Source: Hyphomicrobium sp. (GTDB lineage: Bacteria; Pseudomonadota; Alphaproteobacteria; Rhizobiales; Hyphomicrobiaceae). From it: a stretch of DNA of 64,000 nt. A model generated the notes under the pieces. It ran no database searches. It was given only the letters and a program-made list of their open reading frames with translations, and was not told where the DNA came from. A program made the translations under genes and the position numbers. The stretch lies in assembly GCA_017512425.1 (NCBI GenBank), contig JAFWGI010000005.1, positions 496,001 through 560,000 of the forward strand, read 5' to 3'. Positions 54,527 to 63,295 of the stretch are shown piece after piece; positions within the stretch are counted from its first letter, which is position 1; each line of letters opens with the position of its first letter.

Positions 54527-54929
54527 GGATGTTCAAAGAACAAAGCGCATAGCGAATGTTTTGGGCTTGCTCGAGCGCGCCGGGCGTCGCGATCTCGCAG
54601 AAGCAACGCGCCGAGCCGACGACGCGAAGCTAGTCCACGACGAGGTGCTGGCGAGCCTTGTTGCTGATGAATTCCTCAGCGGGCCATTTGTTGATCTGGT
54701 CGCTCGGCGGCTGCCGCGGCTCGCGGTGCAAGTTGAAGTGACCGGGCAGCAAAAGGCTGCAGCTCTGCGCGTCTGGCAGGGACGTCAAATGCGGGTCGTG
54801 GCGTCGGAGCGGCTTGTCGCTGAAGCAAAGATCGACGCTGACCGTGACCGGGAGGGAAGTGAGCTTGAATCACTGCTGGAAATTCTCAACGGTCGGCCAG
54901 TGCAAGGCTCGGGTAAGTCGCGTGCGTGA
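54519..54929 (+). CDS. fliJ: FliJ-like coiled-coil export protein
   Basis: A 136-residue, mainly helical basic/acidic protein. GTG start inside fliR. RTKRIANVLGLLERAGRRDL, AEATRRADDAKLVHDEVLAS and the later VWQGRQMRVVASERLVAEAK, IDADRDREGSELESLLEIL give a coiled coil of the size of FliJ, a general chaperone that links the ATPase ring to FlhA. Identity is by shape and place in the operon, since FliJ proteins share almost no sequence. Confidence 0.65.
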   Translation: MARDVQRTKRIANVLGLLERAGRRDLAEATRRADDAKLVHDEVLASLVADEFLSGPFVDLVARRLPRLAVQVEVTGQQKAAALRVWQGRQMRVVASERLVAEAKIDADRDREGSELESLLEILNGRPVQGSGKSRA

Positions 54930-54974
54930 AGATTGAAGCACAGATTGCTTCTGAGTAGCTAACGGCCCGGACCC

Positions 54975-55277
54975 ATGCCCTCGACTGTTTCACAAAATCC
55001 GATCGCAATTGCCGAATCGGCAAGGGTGGCCAAAGACGCCGCTGCGTCGTCGCGCGTTGATGCCGACCGCCAAAAGGCCGGCAAAGATTTCGAAGCGATG
55101 TTCCTGCGCCAAACGCTTGAGAGCATACTGCCCGACGGCGACAACGCCGTTTTCGGCGGCGGTACTGCTGGCGGCATGTGGCGCTCAATGCTGGCGGATC
55201 GGGTTTCTGGCGTGCTCGCAGAACGAGGCGCCTTAGGTATCGCTGAAATGCTCACAAAAACCAAGGAAGCTCAGTGA
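54975..55277 (+). CDS. flgJ: Rod-binding protein FlgJ, N-terminal domain only
   Basis: A 100-residue rod-cap protein with KAGKDFEAMFLRQTLESILP and GGGTAGGMWRSMLADRVSGV, the FlgJ rod-binding signature. It lacks the muramidase domain of enteric FlgJ, as is usual in alphaproteobacteria, so a separate enzyme must cut the wall. A GH24 lysozyme lies 1.6 kb downstream. Overlaps the next gene by 4 bases. Confidence 0.88.
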   Translation: MPSTVSQNPIAIAESARVAKDAAASSRVDADRQKAGKDFEAMFLRQTLESILPDGDNAVFGGGTAGGMWRSMLADRVSGVLAERGALGIAEMLTKTKEAQ

Positions 55278-55753
55278 TGTCCCTTGCTTCGCAGGCAAAT
55301 CCCGCTCTTAGAGCCTCCGGTCAACGCGGCGTTCCGATGCCGCCGGCGATCCAGGCTTCTCTGCGCGATGTTGGTCGAGCGCAAGCGGCCGCGGTTAGTG
55401 CCGCGCCGTTTGGTCATGCTTTGGCGATCATTAGAAAGCTACAGATTTGTCTCGATGAAGAGACGGCAATCCTGACTGCGTCGGGCGTTCCTGATCTCGA
55501 CAGCTTCAATCAGCGCAAAGGCCAAGGTCTGATGGAGTTGAATCGGGCATTAAGCGGATTTGGGACTGTTCAGCGCAATAGCGAAGTTGAGACTGAGCTT
55601 GCAAAGCTGAAGGGTAAAATTGACGAGAATATGAGGCACCTGCGCCTCCACATCTCTGCGGTCAATGAAATCACGGGCATGTTGACCGATGCCATCCAAA
55701 GAGAAGAATCCGACGGAACCTATTCGCCGTCGATCCGGGCTCAGTGGAAATAA
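55274..55753 (+). CDS. flgN: FlgN-like export chaperone
   Basis: A 159-residue protein: a flexible N-terminal 40 residues and two long helices (ALAIIRKLQICLDEETAILT, FNQRKGQGLMELNRALSGFG, ELAKLKGKIDENMRHLRLHI). This is the layout of FlgN, chaperone for FlgK and FlgL. Similarity is weak, but size, helices and location after flgJ support the call. No gap to the next gene. Confidence 0.72.
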   Translation: MMSLASQANPALRASGQRGVPMPPAIQASLRDVGRAQAAAVSAAPFGHALAIIRKLQICLDEETAILTASGVPDLDSFNQRKGQGLMELNRALSGFGTVQRNSEVETELAKLKGKIDENMRHLRLHISAVNEITGMLTDAIQREESDGTYSPSIRAQWK

Positions 55754-55755
55754 GC

Positions 55756-56217
55756 ATGATCAAGATGCTCATTTTAGGCGTCTGGGCATCGCTTATGTCA
55801 CTAGGCGCCGCGTTTGGTGTGATGACGTGGCAGAACGCCAAGCCTCAAGAGGATGTGGCGCCACCTCCGCCGGCCGCAACGCTGCTTAGAACACGAACGA
55901 TTAGCGTGCCGATGCTGCTCGAAGGTCAAGTTCGAGGTTACGTCGTGTCACGTTTCGAGTTTACGGCCGACACAGCCAAGCTTTCGTCGTCCGGTGCGAC
56001 GCCTGAAAGTCTGGTCGCGGACGAGGCCTTCAAGTTGATCTACAGCCGTAGTGCAACAGACGTTCAAATTGCCAAAAAGCACGATCTTCAAGCTTTGACC
56101 AAATCGATCGGCGATGGCGTCAATCAACGGATTGGAAGCGCGCTTATCAAAGACGTTCTAATAGAAAGCTGGAGTTATCTCTCCAAAGAAGATCTGGAAA
56201 AACTCAATGCGAAATAG
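55756..56217 (+). CDS. Unknown membrane protein, possibly FliL-like
   Basis: A 153-residue protein with one N-terminal helix (residues 3-24; MLILGVWASLMSLGAAFGVM) and a periplasmic domain of alternating beta strands and helices: SVPMLLEGQVRGYVVSRFEF, DEAFKLIYSRSATDVQ, QRIGSALIKDVLIESWSYL. The topology and last segment recall FliL, though a FliL gene already exists at 34495. ATG at 55756 is used. It overlaps the following gene by 11 bases. Confidence 0.7.
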   Translation: MIKMLILGVWASLMSLGAAFGVMTWQNAKPQEDVAPPPPAATLLRTRTISVPMLLEGQVRGYVVSRFEFTADTAKLSSSGATPESLVADEAFKLIYSRSATDVQIAKKHDLQALTKSIGDGVNQRIGSALIKDVLIESWSYLSKEDLEKLNAK

Positions 56218-56764
56218 CACAGCCGAATTCGAGAATTATATGGCCATCGCAGCGCTTGGTTTGCGTGGACGCACATCCAAGCAGGGACGGAAGTACCGCC
56301 GGTTCGGAACGCGCGGACAGCCGAATGCCAAAGATAAGATCGGCAATCTTGGCATATTTTTCGGCATTAGCGTTTTCACGTCGGTGGTCTTCGTGGCCGG
56401 ATTAATGCCCGGCACGGTAGACGCGCCTCTGCTTTGGACGCACGCGTTCATTGCATTGACGTTGGCGCAATTTGCGATGCTCGCAGGCGCAACCTTAAAG
56501 GCGAGTTCGCGACGTAACGATACTGACGACGCGGCAGGCGATGAAACACTGGCACTGGCGATGGCAAACGTCGATGCAACTGAAAACACATCTTCGTTCA
56601 GCAATGACGCTAGGCCGTCGCTGCCGCCGATCGCACTCGCATCTGGGTCTTTGGGTGAAAAAACATACGTGGCGTTCTCAGACGGTTCCATCGAAATCGA
56701 TACGATGCTCGGTCGCCGGCGTTTCGCAGATCTGAGTGCAGCAAGAGAATTTGTCGGCGCATAG
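56207..56764 (+). CDS. Unknown membrane protein, last gene of the flagellar operon
   Basis: A 185-residue protein without recognised domains. A basic N-terminal 40 residues (KQGRKYRRFGTRGQP) precede two helices at about 48-68 and 72-97 and a soluble C-terminal tail of about 85 residues with EKTYVAFSDGSIEIDTMLGR. The tail resembles a small beta domain. It overlaps the previous unknown gene and is followed by a strong terminator, so the two form the end of the flagellar unit. Confidence 0.68.
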   Translation: MRNSTAEFENYMAIAALGLRGRTSKQGRKYRRFGTRGQPNAKDKIGNLGIFFGISVFTSVVFVAGLMPGTVDAPLLWTHAFIALTLAQFAMLAGATLKASSRRNDTDDAAGDETLALAMANVDATENTSSFSNDARPSLPPIALASGSLGEKTYVAFSDGSIEIDTMLGRRRFADLSAAREFVGA

Positions 56765-56801
56765 CTGCAAGCACTAACGGCGCAGACGACTAGAGAATCA
56801 A

Positions 56802-56829
56802 GAAAAGGCGCACCGAGAAGCGCCTTTTC
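56802..56829. terminator. Bidirectional Rho-independent terminator
   Basis: GAAAAGGCGC / GCGCCTTTTC, a 10-base perfect stem with an 8-base loop, followed by CTTATTTT. It lies between the rightward flagellar operon and the leftward lysozyme gene and can serve both. Confidence 0.88.
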
Positions 56830-56857
56830 CTTATTTTACCGTCCGTTACCTTCGCTA

Positions 56858-57628
56858 CTAGGCGGCGGACTCGATCGCGCGCTTGATGACTTCAGAAGCA
56901 CGTTGTTCATTAGATTGGTTGGCATCGCGCGATGCCGTCGCTCCGTCCTTATCAAGATGGCTCATAGATAGGACCGACAGGATATTTGCAAGTGTCAGAG
57001 CAGCATCGCGACGAAGCTGCGGTGCACTGCGATCAATGATCGAATCGGAAATCTGGCCGCTAGGAAATGTCTGCGGCGCCGATGATTTTGCGATTTCCGA
57101 CGCAGCCTGCCTGATAATTTCAGCTTGTGCGGCGGCGCGCTCCGGTATGCGCGGAGACGATGCGAGCATCTCGGTTGGATCGCGCGCAGCCAAGAGATTT
57201 GGCTTTGACTGGCCAGAATCCGAATTGAACCAAGCCATCTCTGCATCGCGACGTGCTTGAAGGCCAGAAAGAACCTCGCCTCCCGCCTTATTATACTGCT
57301 GGAAAAGGGATTTGGCCGTCTCGATGTCGCCAGAACGAATGGCGTTGCCGAGACCTGATTTTGTCCAGGCCGTTCCGGCATTGTAGGTCAACGATGTCAA
57401 AGCCGCCTTTGAGCCGTCGTCAAGATTGGGCGCAAACCGATCAACGATATCATACGCCGCTTTGATTTCGGCTTTGAAGCGGCGGTCTGCTTCGGCGCGA
57501 TCAATGATCTCGCCCTCGTGCAGGGCCTTTGTGCCGTAGCCGTTGCTCGACTGGGCGTAGTCCCATTCCGCCCGAGGCGTAAAACCTTCGAAGCTCTTGA
57601 TGGCATCGAGATATTTGACGTCGATCAT
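56858..57628 (-). CDS. GH24 (phage-type) lysozyme with C-terminal extension
   Basis: A 256-residue muramidase-like protein. The catalytic Glu lies in IKSFEGF (residue 14), followed by Asp 23 at the phage-lysozyme spacing and a GYGTKAL loop; later LTSLTYNAGTAWTKS and QARRDAEMAWF are the family's core helices. The last 110 residues are Ala/Ser-rich and not catalytic. ATG at 57628 is chosen; no signal peptide is visible. No other phage gene is near, so a host role, possibly wall opening for the flagellar rod, is considered in the findings. Confidence 0.85.
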   Translation of the reverse strand: MIDVKYLDAIKSFEGFTPRAEWDYAQSSNGYGTKALHEGEIIDRAEADRRFKAEIKAAYDIVDRFAPNLDDGSKAALTSLTYNAGTAWTKSGLGNAIRSGDIETAKSLFQQYNKAGGEVLSGLQARRDAEMAWFNSDSGQSKPNLLAARDPTEMLASSPRIPERAAAQAEIIRQAASEIAKSSAPQTFPSGQISDSIIDRSAPQLRRDAALTLANILSVLSMSHLDKDGATASRDANQSNEQRASEVIKRAIESAA

Positions 57629-57922
57629 TGGGCGACCATAGCCACACAAGCTTGCGCCATGCTTGAGCGGGCCTGACACGCGCGGCGCAGGCAGCTCGTT
57701 AAGAAAAGATTTACGTTTGTTGAGCTGCGCAGGTTGGTCTTGGGCGTTGCGTTTGCGAAAAACGTCGCTCGTGCAGCTCCCAACCGATATCGCGAACAGT
57801 TTATTAATTGAGCAGCGATAGTTTTATCAATTGGACAGGCTGATCGCGATCAGAGGCATGCTGCCATTTTCCTGCCGCGCCACGTATTTGTGGCATGACC
57901 TTGCACACTCACGTCCGGACAG

Positions 57923-60103
57923 ATGGCGCCGAATACCGAATTGACGGTGGCGCGTCGAACGCATGTGAGACGACGATTGCCTGTTGGGTCGCATATGTCG
58001 GTAATGGTTCCAAGTCCGCGTATCGAGAAAGTCGCGCAGAAGCTGAAATCGAAAGCGCCTCTTCCGTATGCAGATACGACGTGGGGCACCGATGCGTATC
58101 TCAATGCTTTGGATCGGCTGGGAAGCGTATCAATTACTGACGTGGACGGGCGCATTATCTACGTCAATCAAGACTTTATGCGCATCAGCAAGTACAGCCG
58201 TAACGACGTCATCGGCAAGACCCATCACATCTTGAACTCGCAGCACCATTCGCGCGAGTATTACCAGGACCTCTACACGACCATCGGCGCTGGCCAAGTC
58301 TGGCGCGCACCGATCCGTAATCGCGCCAAAGATGGCAGCCTTTACTGGATGGACCAAATGATCGTGCCTCTGCGCGATTTCGTCAACGAAACCGCGGGCT
58401 ATCTGTCATTCGGCATCGACATTACACAGGCCGTCGGAACGCACATTGCGCTCGAAAACTATTCAAAACGATTGCAAGCGGTTCTCGAGCAGTTTCCTGG
58501 CGGTATTGCAGTATACGACGAAAATCTCAACATGGTGCTTTGCAATGAGCTGCAGAAGCAGCTGCTCGAGTATCCGGCGGAAATGTTCACGGCGGGAATG
58601 CCGAGCCTCGAATCCATTCTTCGTCTAAACGCGACGCGCGGCGAATACGGCGAAGGTGATATTGATGCTCTTGTAGATGCGCGCCTTACGCTCGCGCGTC
58701 GTCAAGAACAGCATATCTACGAGCGCCGCAGACCGAACGGTTTGCATCTGGAAGTCCGTGGAACACCTCTTGCCGGCGGCGGATTTGTCTCCACGCATTT
58801 CGATATCACTGATCGTAAACGGGATCAGGAAACGATTTCACGGCTCGCGCGCCACGACGCTCTAACGGGGCTGCCGAACCGCATCTTGATGCAAGATCGC
58901 ATGGACAAAGGTCTCGAGCGCGTGCAACGCGGCGATACACTGTCGCTGCTTTGCCTTGACCTTGATCATTTCAAGCCGGTCAATGATCTGCTAGGCCATC
59001 CGGTTGGTGACAAGCTGCTTGTTGCCGTCGCACGCCGACTTGAAAATTGCGTACGCAAAATGGATACGGTCGCCAGGCTCGGCGGCGACGAATTCGCCAT
59101 TATTCTTGTCGGCACCCGCAGCGCCGAAGACGTCGCAATTGTTGCGCAGCGCATCATCGATGAAGTGTCTCTGCCCTATCGGATCGACGATAATACGATC
59201 TCGATCGGTACGAGCGTTGGCATATCACTCGCACCGGACGACGCCGGCGACACGGCTCAGCTGATGAAAAACGCCGACCTCGCGCTTTACCGTGCAAAGG
59301 GCGCGGGCCGTGGAAAATTTGCGTTCTTTGAAAAATCGATGCACGAGCGCGTGCGCAACCGGCACATCATCGAGATGGGCCTTCGAGATGCGCTCGCCAA
59401 CAATGATTTCCAAGTTCACTATCAGCCAATCGTCAAATGCGATGATCGCAAGGTTGTCAGTTGCGAGGCTCTCATCCGCTGGTCGCATCCCGAGCATGGC
59501 TTGATTTCGGCGGCCGATTTTATTCCTGTCGCAGAAGAGACAGGGTTGATCGGAAAAATCGGCGAATGGGTGTTGCAAGCGGCTTGCCGCGATGCTGCGC
59601 ACTGGCCCGCCGACATCACGGTCGCAGTAAACATTTCTGCAGCGCAGTTCCGCGGTGGCGATATCGTCAAGATGGTCAAGAAGGCCTTGAACGGCCTAGA
59701 TCCATCTCGCCTCGTTCTTGAGATCACTGAATCGCTTTTGATGCGCAACACGCAAGCAATCTCAAATACGCTTGCGGAACTACGGGCGCTTGGCGTGCAG
59801 TTCGCCTTGGACGACTTTGGCACGGGCTACTCGTCTCTCAGCTACCTGCAGAGCTTTCCGTTCGACAAGCTCAAGATCGATAGAAGCTTCGTTTCGAGCC
59901 AGGCCGACAAAGCGCGATCTGCAACATTGCGGAGTGCCATTTTCCAACTTGGCGCAAATCTCGGGATGACGACGGTCGCCGAAGGCGTCGAAACAGAAGA
60001 ACAATTTGCGCAGCTTAAAGCCGAGAAGTGTGTGTTGGCGCAGGGCTATCTGTTCTCCAAAGCCATTCCGGTGGATGAGTTGAAAGCATACTTCCAAAAA
60101 TAG
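57923..60103 (+). CDS. PAS-PAS-GGDEF-EAL cyclic-di-GMP enzyme
   Basis: A 726-residue soluble sensor enzyme. PAS 1 lies at about 60-175 (ITDVDGRIIYVNQDFMRISK, YWMDQMIVPLRDFVNE) and a PAS-7-like domain at 185-300. The GGDEF domain has an intact RLGGDEFAII near residue 387 and an RxxD-like region, and the EAL domain starts near 515 with CEALIRW and keeps NISAAQ, EITESLL, DDFGTGYSS and VAEGVET. Both activities are possible. ATG at 57923 gives an odd basic start; ATG at 57995 is the alternative. A free-standing gene after a 294-base gap from the lysozyme. Confidence 0.95.
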   Translation: MAPNTELTVARRTHVRRRLPVGSHMSVMVPSPRIEKVAQKLKSKAPLPYADTTWGTDAYLNALDRLGSVSITDVDGRIIYVNQDFMRISKYSRNDVIGKTHHILNSQHHSREYYQDLYTTIGAGQVWRAPIRNRAKDGSLYWMDQMIVPLRDFVNETAGYLSFGIDITQAVGTHIALENYSKRLQAVLEQFPGGIAVYDENLNMVLCNELQKQLLEYPAEMFTAGMPSLESILRLNATRGEYGEGDIDALVDARLTLARRQEQHIYERRRPNGLHLEVRGTPLAGGGFVSTHFDITDRKRDQETISRLARHDALTGLPNRILMQDRMDKGLERVQRGDTLSLLCLDLDHFKPVNDLLGHPVGDKLLVAVARRLENCVRKMDTVARLGGDEFAIILVGTRSAEDVAIVAQRIIDEVSLPYRIDDNTISIGTSVGISLAPDDAGDTAQLMKNADLALYRAKGAGRGKFAFFEKSMHERVRNRHIIEMGLRDALANNDFQVHYQPIVKCDDRKVVSCEALIRWSHPEHGLISAADFIPVAEETGLIGKIGEWVLQAACRDAAHWPADITVAVNISAAQFRGGDIVKMVKKALNGLDPSRLVLEITESLLMRNTQAISNTLAELRALGVQFALDDFGTGYSSLSYLQSFPFDKLKIDRSFVSSQADKARSATLRSAIFQLGANLGMTTVAEGVETEEQFAQLKAEKCVLAQGYLFSKAIPVDELKAYFQK

Positions 60104-60171
60104 GAGCCGATCGCGGCTCGCAGAATTCGAGACGATGTCACCGCAGACGTCAATACAGGGGTTCGATAGAG

Positions 60172-61041
60172 ATGTTCAGCACGGCACTCAAGATTTCGGA
60201 TGCGAAGCCGAAGCGTACCGAACCGCGGAGCTTGCCAACCGGTGACCTCGCGGGTGGCCCGTTGTTCGAGGCGCTTGTTTGCGAAATCCACTGGGCAGCG
60301 CTGCAAATCGGCGGCATTACATGTATCATGAACGCTTGCATGGAACGCGGAATGGCGATCATTCCAAATTCGTGCCGCAATCAATTCCCCGTTGAGCCGC
60401 CGGTCGTTTTTGCAGCTTTGAGCGTCTGGGATGATTTCGGGATCGCGAAAACTCTTGGAACGAGAATCGAGCTTCTCTACAAGCAGCTTGCGCATGCTCG
60501 GTCATCGACTGAACCCTTCATCGGTTCTCAGTATGCCGGCGCGCTCAATCTGCTGCCCTTGCAGACGGTCGCCCAATTGACTGCGTTATGGCGGGGCCTC
60601 GCCGCTGATGCGAATGACGTCGTCAATACGCTGGAGCCGGAAGTGCGCTGGCGCATTGGCGGGCTCTATTCCGAAAATTCGATCATGCTCAACCGTTTTC
60701 TGAAAGACGCTGTGCAGGGTAAGAATGATTGCGTCGACGTGCAGGGCGAGGTCATTCTGCCGGTGCTTCCGCAACGCCGCAAAGCGCAACGATTTGCGCT
60801 GCAGCAGCCATGCAAGATTGCAGTCCGCGGCAAGATCCTCGCGGCCTTCGGAAATGACGTCTCTATGTACGGCATGGGGCTCGCGTGTGAATTTCCGTTC
60901 AAGCTCAAAGAGCCGATCTTCATCGAGACGAAGACCGGCCGACGCTTTAAGGGTGTGGTTGCATGGTCGAACGGTACACGCCTTGGCGTGCAGTTCGATG
61001 CCGCGCTGGAGCGCACTGATCCGCTGATTTCTAGTCAGTAA
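60172..61041 (+). CDS. PilZ protein with unnamed N-terminal module (paralogue A)
   Basis: A 289-residue protein. The C-terminal 90 residues are a PilZ domain with RRKAQRFAL (RxxxR) and NDVSMYGMGL (D-x-S-x-x-G), both intact. The N-terminal 195 residues are helical and end in a stretch with NSIMLNRFLKDAVQG, a Cys and EVILP just before the PilZ domain, closely matching paralogue B at 61044-61916. It runs convergently with B, 2 bases apart. Expected to respond to c-di-GMP. Confidence 0.85.
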   Translation: MFSTALKISDAKPKRTEPRSLPTGDLAGGPLFEALVCEIHWAALQIGGITCIMNACMERGMAIIPNSCRNQFPVEPPVVFAALSVWDDFGIAKTLGTRIELLYKQLAHARSSTEPFIGSQYAGALNLLPLQTVAQLTALWRGLAADANDVVNTLEPEVRWRIGGLYSENSIMLNRFLKDAVQGKNDCVDVQGEVILPVLPQRRKAQRFALQQPCKIAVRGKILAAFGNDVSMYGMGLACEFPFKLKEPIFIETKTGRRFKGVVAWSNGTRLGVQFDAALERTDPLISSQ

Positions 61042-61043
61042 GG

Positions 61044-61916
61044 CTAGCGGCGACTTGCCAAAAGAGCATCACTTTTGGCGAGCGGCTGATCAAGCTGCAA
61101 GCCGAAGCGTCCGTCTTCGCTCCATTTGATGGTGCCGGAAACTTGCCGGCCGTCGTCGAGGATGACGGTCGTGTGCTGTCCGCTTTCGGCGTTACCGGTC
61201 AGGCCAAGTCCGACGGTCGATGCATCTAAGATCGAAACGTCGAAGTAGTTATCGCCGGTTGAAGCTTTGGCCGTTTTCTGTATGGCAACCCGCGTTGCGT
61301 TACGGCGTTCTGCCCACCCCGGTATTTCTAATTGTCCTTCGGCTGTCAGACAGGGTGCGCCGCCGCCGATACAGTTTTTCAGGAAGCCCAAAACCAGCAT
61401 TCTGTTGTCGGCTTGCTCTGTGCCAAGTGGACCTGCGTTCAAGTTCGTCAAAACCTTGAGAAGATTCGTCGATGTCCGGCGCCAGGCGTCGGCCAGAATT
61501 TCGATGTCGCCAAGTTTCGGTGCAGCATCTTGGTTGAACTTGCCGCTCAAATGTTTCGTCAGCATTTGCGCGAACGACAGGCGTGCTTCAAAGTCTTGTA
61601 GTTGGTCGGCTACCTGATCAACATCGTCAAAGTCGGAAAGCTGATCAAGCTTCGACGCGGCTTCAAACGCGTGCTTCGGGCAAAAGTCAGTGATAACGGC
61701 CGCGAGTGAATGATTTTCAGACCCATTTTCGAGCGCGTTGGCAGCGCTTGCCATGACGCACACGAGCACTGCCAAATGCTGCAATTCGTTCTGCAACCGT
61801 AGGAGGGCAGGAGACGTTGGCATCACGGCTGCCGAGCGATAATTGCGCGATGCATACGATGGGGCTTGATGTTCCCATGCGCTCAAATCGTTGACGATAA
61901 CAGAAAATTCGTCCAC
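61044..61916 (-). CDS. PilZ protein with unnamed N-terminal module (paralogue B)
   Basis: A 290-residue protein with the same layout as paralogue A: a helical N-terminal part of about 200 residues with WRRTSTNLLKVLTNL and RMLVLGFLKNCIGGG, a Cys and QLEIP, then a PilZ domain with RRNATRVAIQ and ILDASTVGLGL. Both motifs are intact. The C-terminal end SDALLASRR matches the DPLISSQ end of A. It shows the two derive from a duplication. Confidence 0.85.
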   Translation of the reverse strand: MDEFSVIVNDLSAWEHQAPSYASRNYRSAAVMPTSPALLRLQNELQHLAVLVCVMASAANALENGSENHSLAAVITDFCPKHAFEAASKLDQLSDFDDVDQVADQLQDFEARLSFAQMLTKHLSGKFNQDAAPKLGDIEILADAWRRTSTNLLKVLTNLNAGPLGTEQADNRMLVLGFLKNCIGGGAPCLTAEGQLEIPGWAERRNATRVAIQKTAKASTGDNYFDVSILDASTVGLGLTGNAESGQHTTVILDDGRQVSGTIKWSEDGRFGLQLDQPLAKSDALLASRR

Positions 61917-61961
61917 TGCAAAATCCTGTAATATGCTGAGGCTCAGACGTCGATCGACGCG

Positions 61962-62267
61962 TCAGCTCAATCGCGATAGGGCTTCCCTAAGATTGGTGAC
62001 GAACATCACGCCGAGGTGATACGCCGATTTGTGGCGCACGACACATTCAGACTGGAACCATTTTTCAGGGATAATCAGAGTGAATGTGTTCGGCAGGATT
62101 GTCGGACCGTCGAACGCGATCAGAGCGCCGTTTGGCGATACGTTCTGAATTCTGCAGGGAATGCCAGTCGCGCCAGGGAATTTGATGATTGCCTGCAGCG
62201 CGACGTCCTGGCGGAAATCGCGGCGTCGCTCAACCGGTTCGGTCAGATGCGATTTGAGCAGTTCCAT
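61962..62267 (-). CDS. PilZ domain protein
   Basis: A 101-residue protein, a PilZ domain alone: RRRDFRQDVALQAIIKF with RxxxR and NVSPNGALIAF with the D/N-x-S-x-x-G motif, then the barrel strands. ATG at 62267 with AAAGGG upstream is chosen; the longer frame to 62405 has no such match. It ends 45 bases upstream of paralogue B and may be co-transcribed with it. Confidence 0.84.
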   Translation of the reverse strand: MELLKSHLTEPVERRRDFRQDVALQAIIKFPGATGIPCRIQNVSPNGALIAFDGPTILPNTFTLIIPEKWFQSECVVRHKSAYHLGVMFVTNLREALSRLS

Positions 62268-62551
62268 TGGCAACCCTTTCGGTAAGGCCAGTGTTGGTCG
62301 CGTACCCGCCTGACGGAGCACCGTCGGCGTTTTGAGCGTCACCAGACTTACGAATATTATGGCGGCGAAGATCGCGCGCGCGTCAGACCGGATTGGCACC
62401 GGCACGACCCTGACGACGTCATGTCACTGAGGTCTGCGGCGTTAGCCGGCACGGACCTTAGCAGGGCGTAAGCCGAATAATGCCAAAGCCGCCAAAAAAA
62501 ACAGTGAACGAATAGCCATCAATTGCTGGCAATTCTCCCTGCATACATTTT

Positions 62552-63295
62552 TTACGGCCTATCAACTTCGACTTTGTACCGCGCGCCATCGAGATGTGCC
62601 GCCCGGATGCACATGAACATGGGCCGGCCCTTTGCATCGACAGCCGTGCGCTCGATGCGCAGGAGAGGGGCATCTGTCTCGACCCTCAGATTTTGTGCCA
62701 ATCCAGGTGTAGCGGCTTCCACGCTAATGCTCTCAATGAACCGGGTCGCCTGACGTTCGAGCGTTTGCAAGGATTGCTGCAAACCGTCGGCGTCGTTGCG
62801 ATCGCGAACAAAGCTCGTGTTTTCAGGAATAACGTACTCGTCCAAAATCATCCCACGGCGGTCAATCGTGCTAACAACTTTGACCCGATAGACTGTGGAA
62901 CGCGGGGCGATATCGAGTGATGTGCAGTCGCTCGTGGACGCTTCAGAACTTGCGGTAGAGATCACACGGATGATCCTTTCCGCAGACATCTTCCCGTTTA
63001 TCGTCCAGCCGGACTGCTGCGCGCCGGCCACGCCATCGAAGTCGCGTACGAAAGTACCAAGACCCTGCTTTCGAACAATAAACTTGGCGTCTTCGAGGAC
63101 GTCGAGCGCCTTGCGCATGGTTCCGACACTGACGCTATATTCCCGAGCCAGGTCAACTTCCGTCGGCAAATTTTTGCCATCACGCCATTCGCGCGCCAGG
63201 ATACGTTCGCGCATCAGCAGCTGAATCTGATTGTAAAGTGGGCCAGCAAGCTTTGGCTGCGCTGGCGACGTTTGTTGAGCGGCATGACCCTGCAT
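62552..63295 (-). CDS. GntR-family regulator with UTRA domain
   Basis: A 247-residue transcription factor. A GntR winged helix at the N-terminus (GPLYNQIQLLMRERILAREW, LPTEVDLAREYSVSVGTMRK, FIVRKQGLGTFV) is followed by a UTRA ligand-binding domain (VYRVKVVSTIDRRGMILDEY, PLLRIERTAVDAKGRPMFM). The ligand and targets are unknown. ATG at 63295 gives the usual length; the frame is open to 63397 and starting there adds 34 residues of doubtful origin. Leftward, with no clear operon partner. Confidence 0.86.
   Translation of the reverse strand: MQGHAAQQTSPAQPKLAGPLYNQIQLLMRERILAREWRDGKNLPTEVDLAREYSVSVGTMRKALDVLEDAKFIVRKQGLGTFVRDFDGVAGAQQSGWTINGKMSAERIIRVISTASSEASTSDCTSLDIAPRSTVYRVKVVSTIDRRGMILDEYVIPENTSFVRDRNDADGLQQSLQTLERQATRFIESISVEAATPGLAQNLRVETDAPLLRIERTAVDAKGRPMFMCIRAAHLDGARYKVEVDRP

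Noticed and set aside
56858..57628. Prophage remnant around the lysozyme gene
   Set aside because: No integrase, capsid, tail, holin or attachment repeat is seen; the neighbours are flagellar and c-di-GMP genes.
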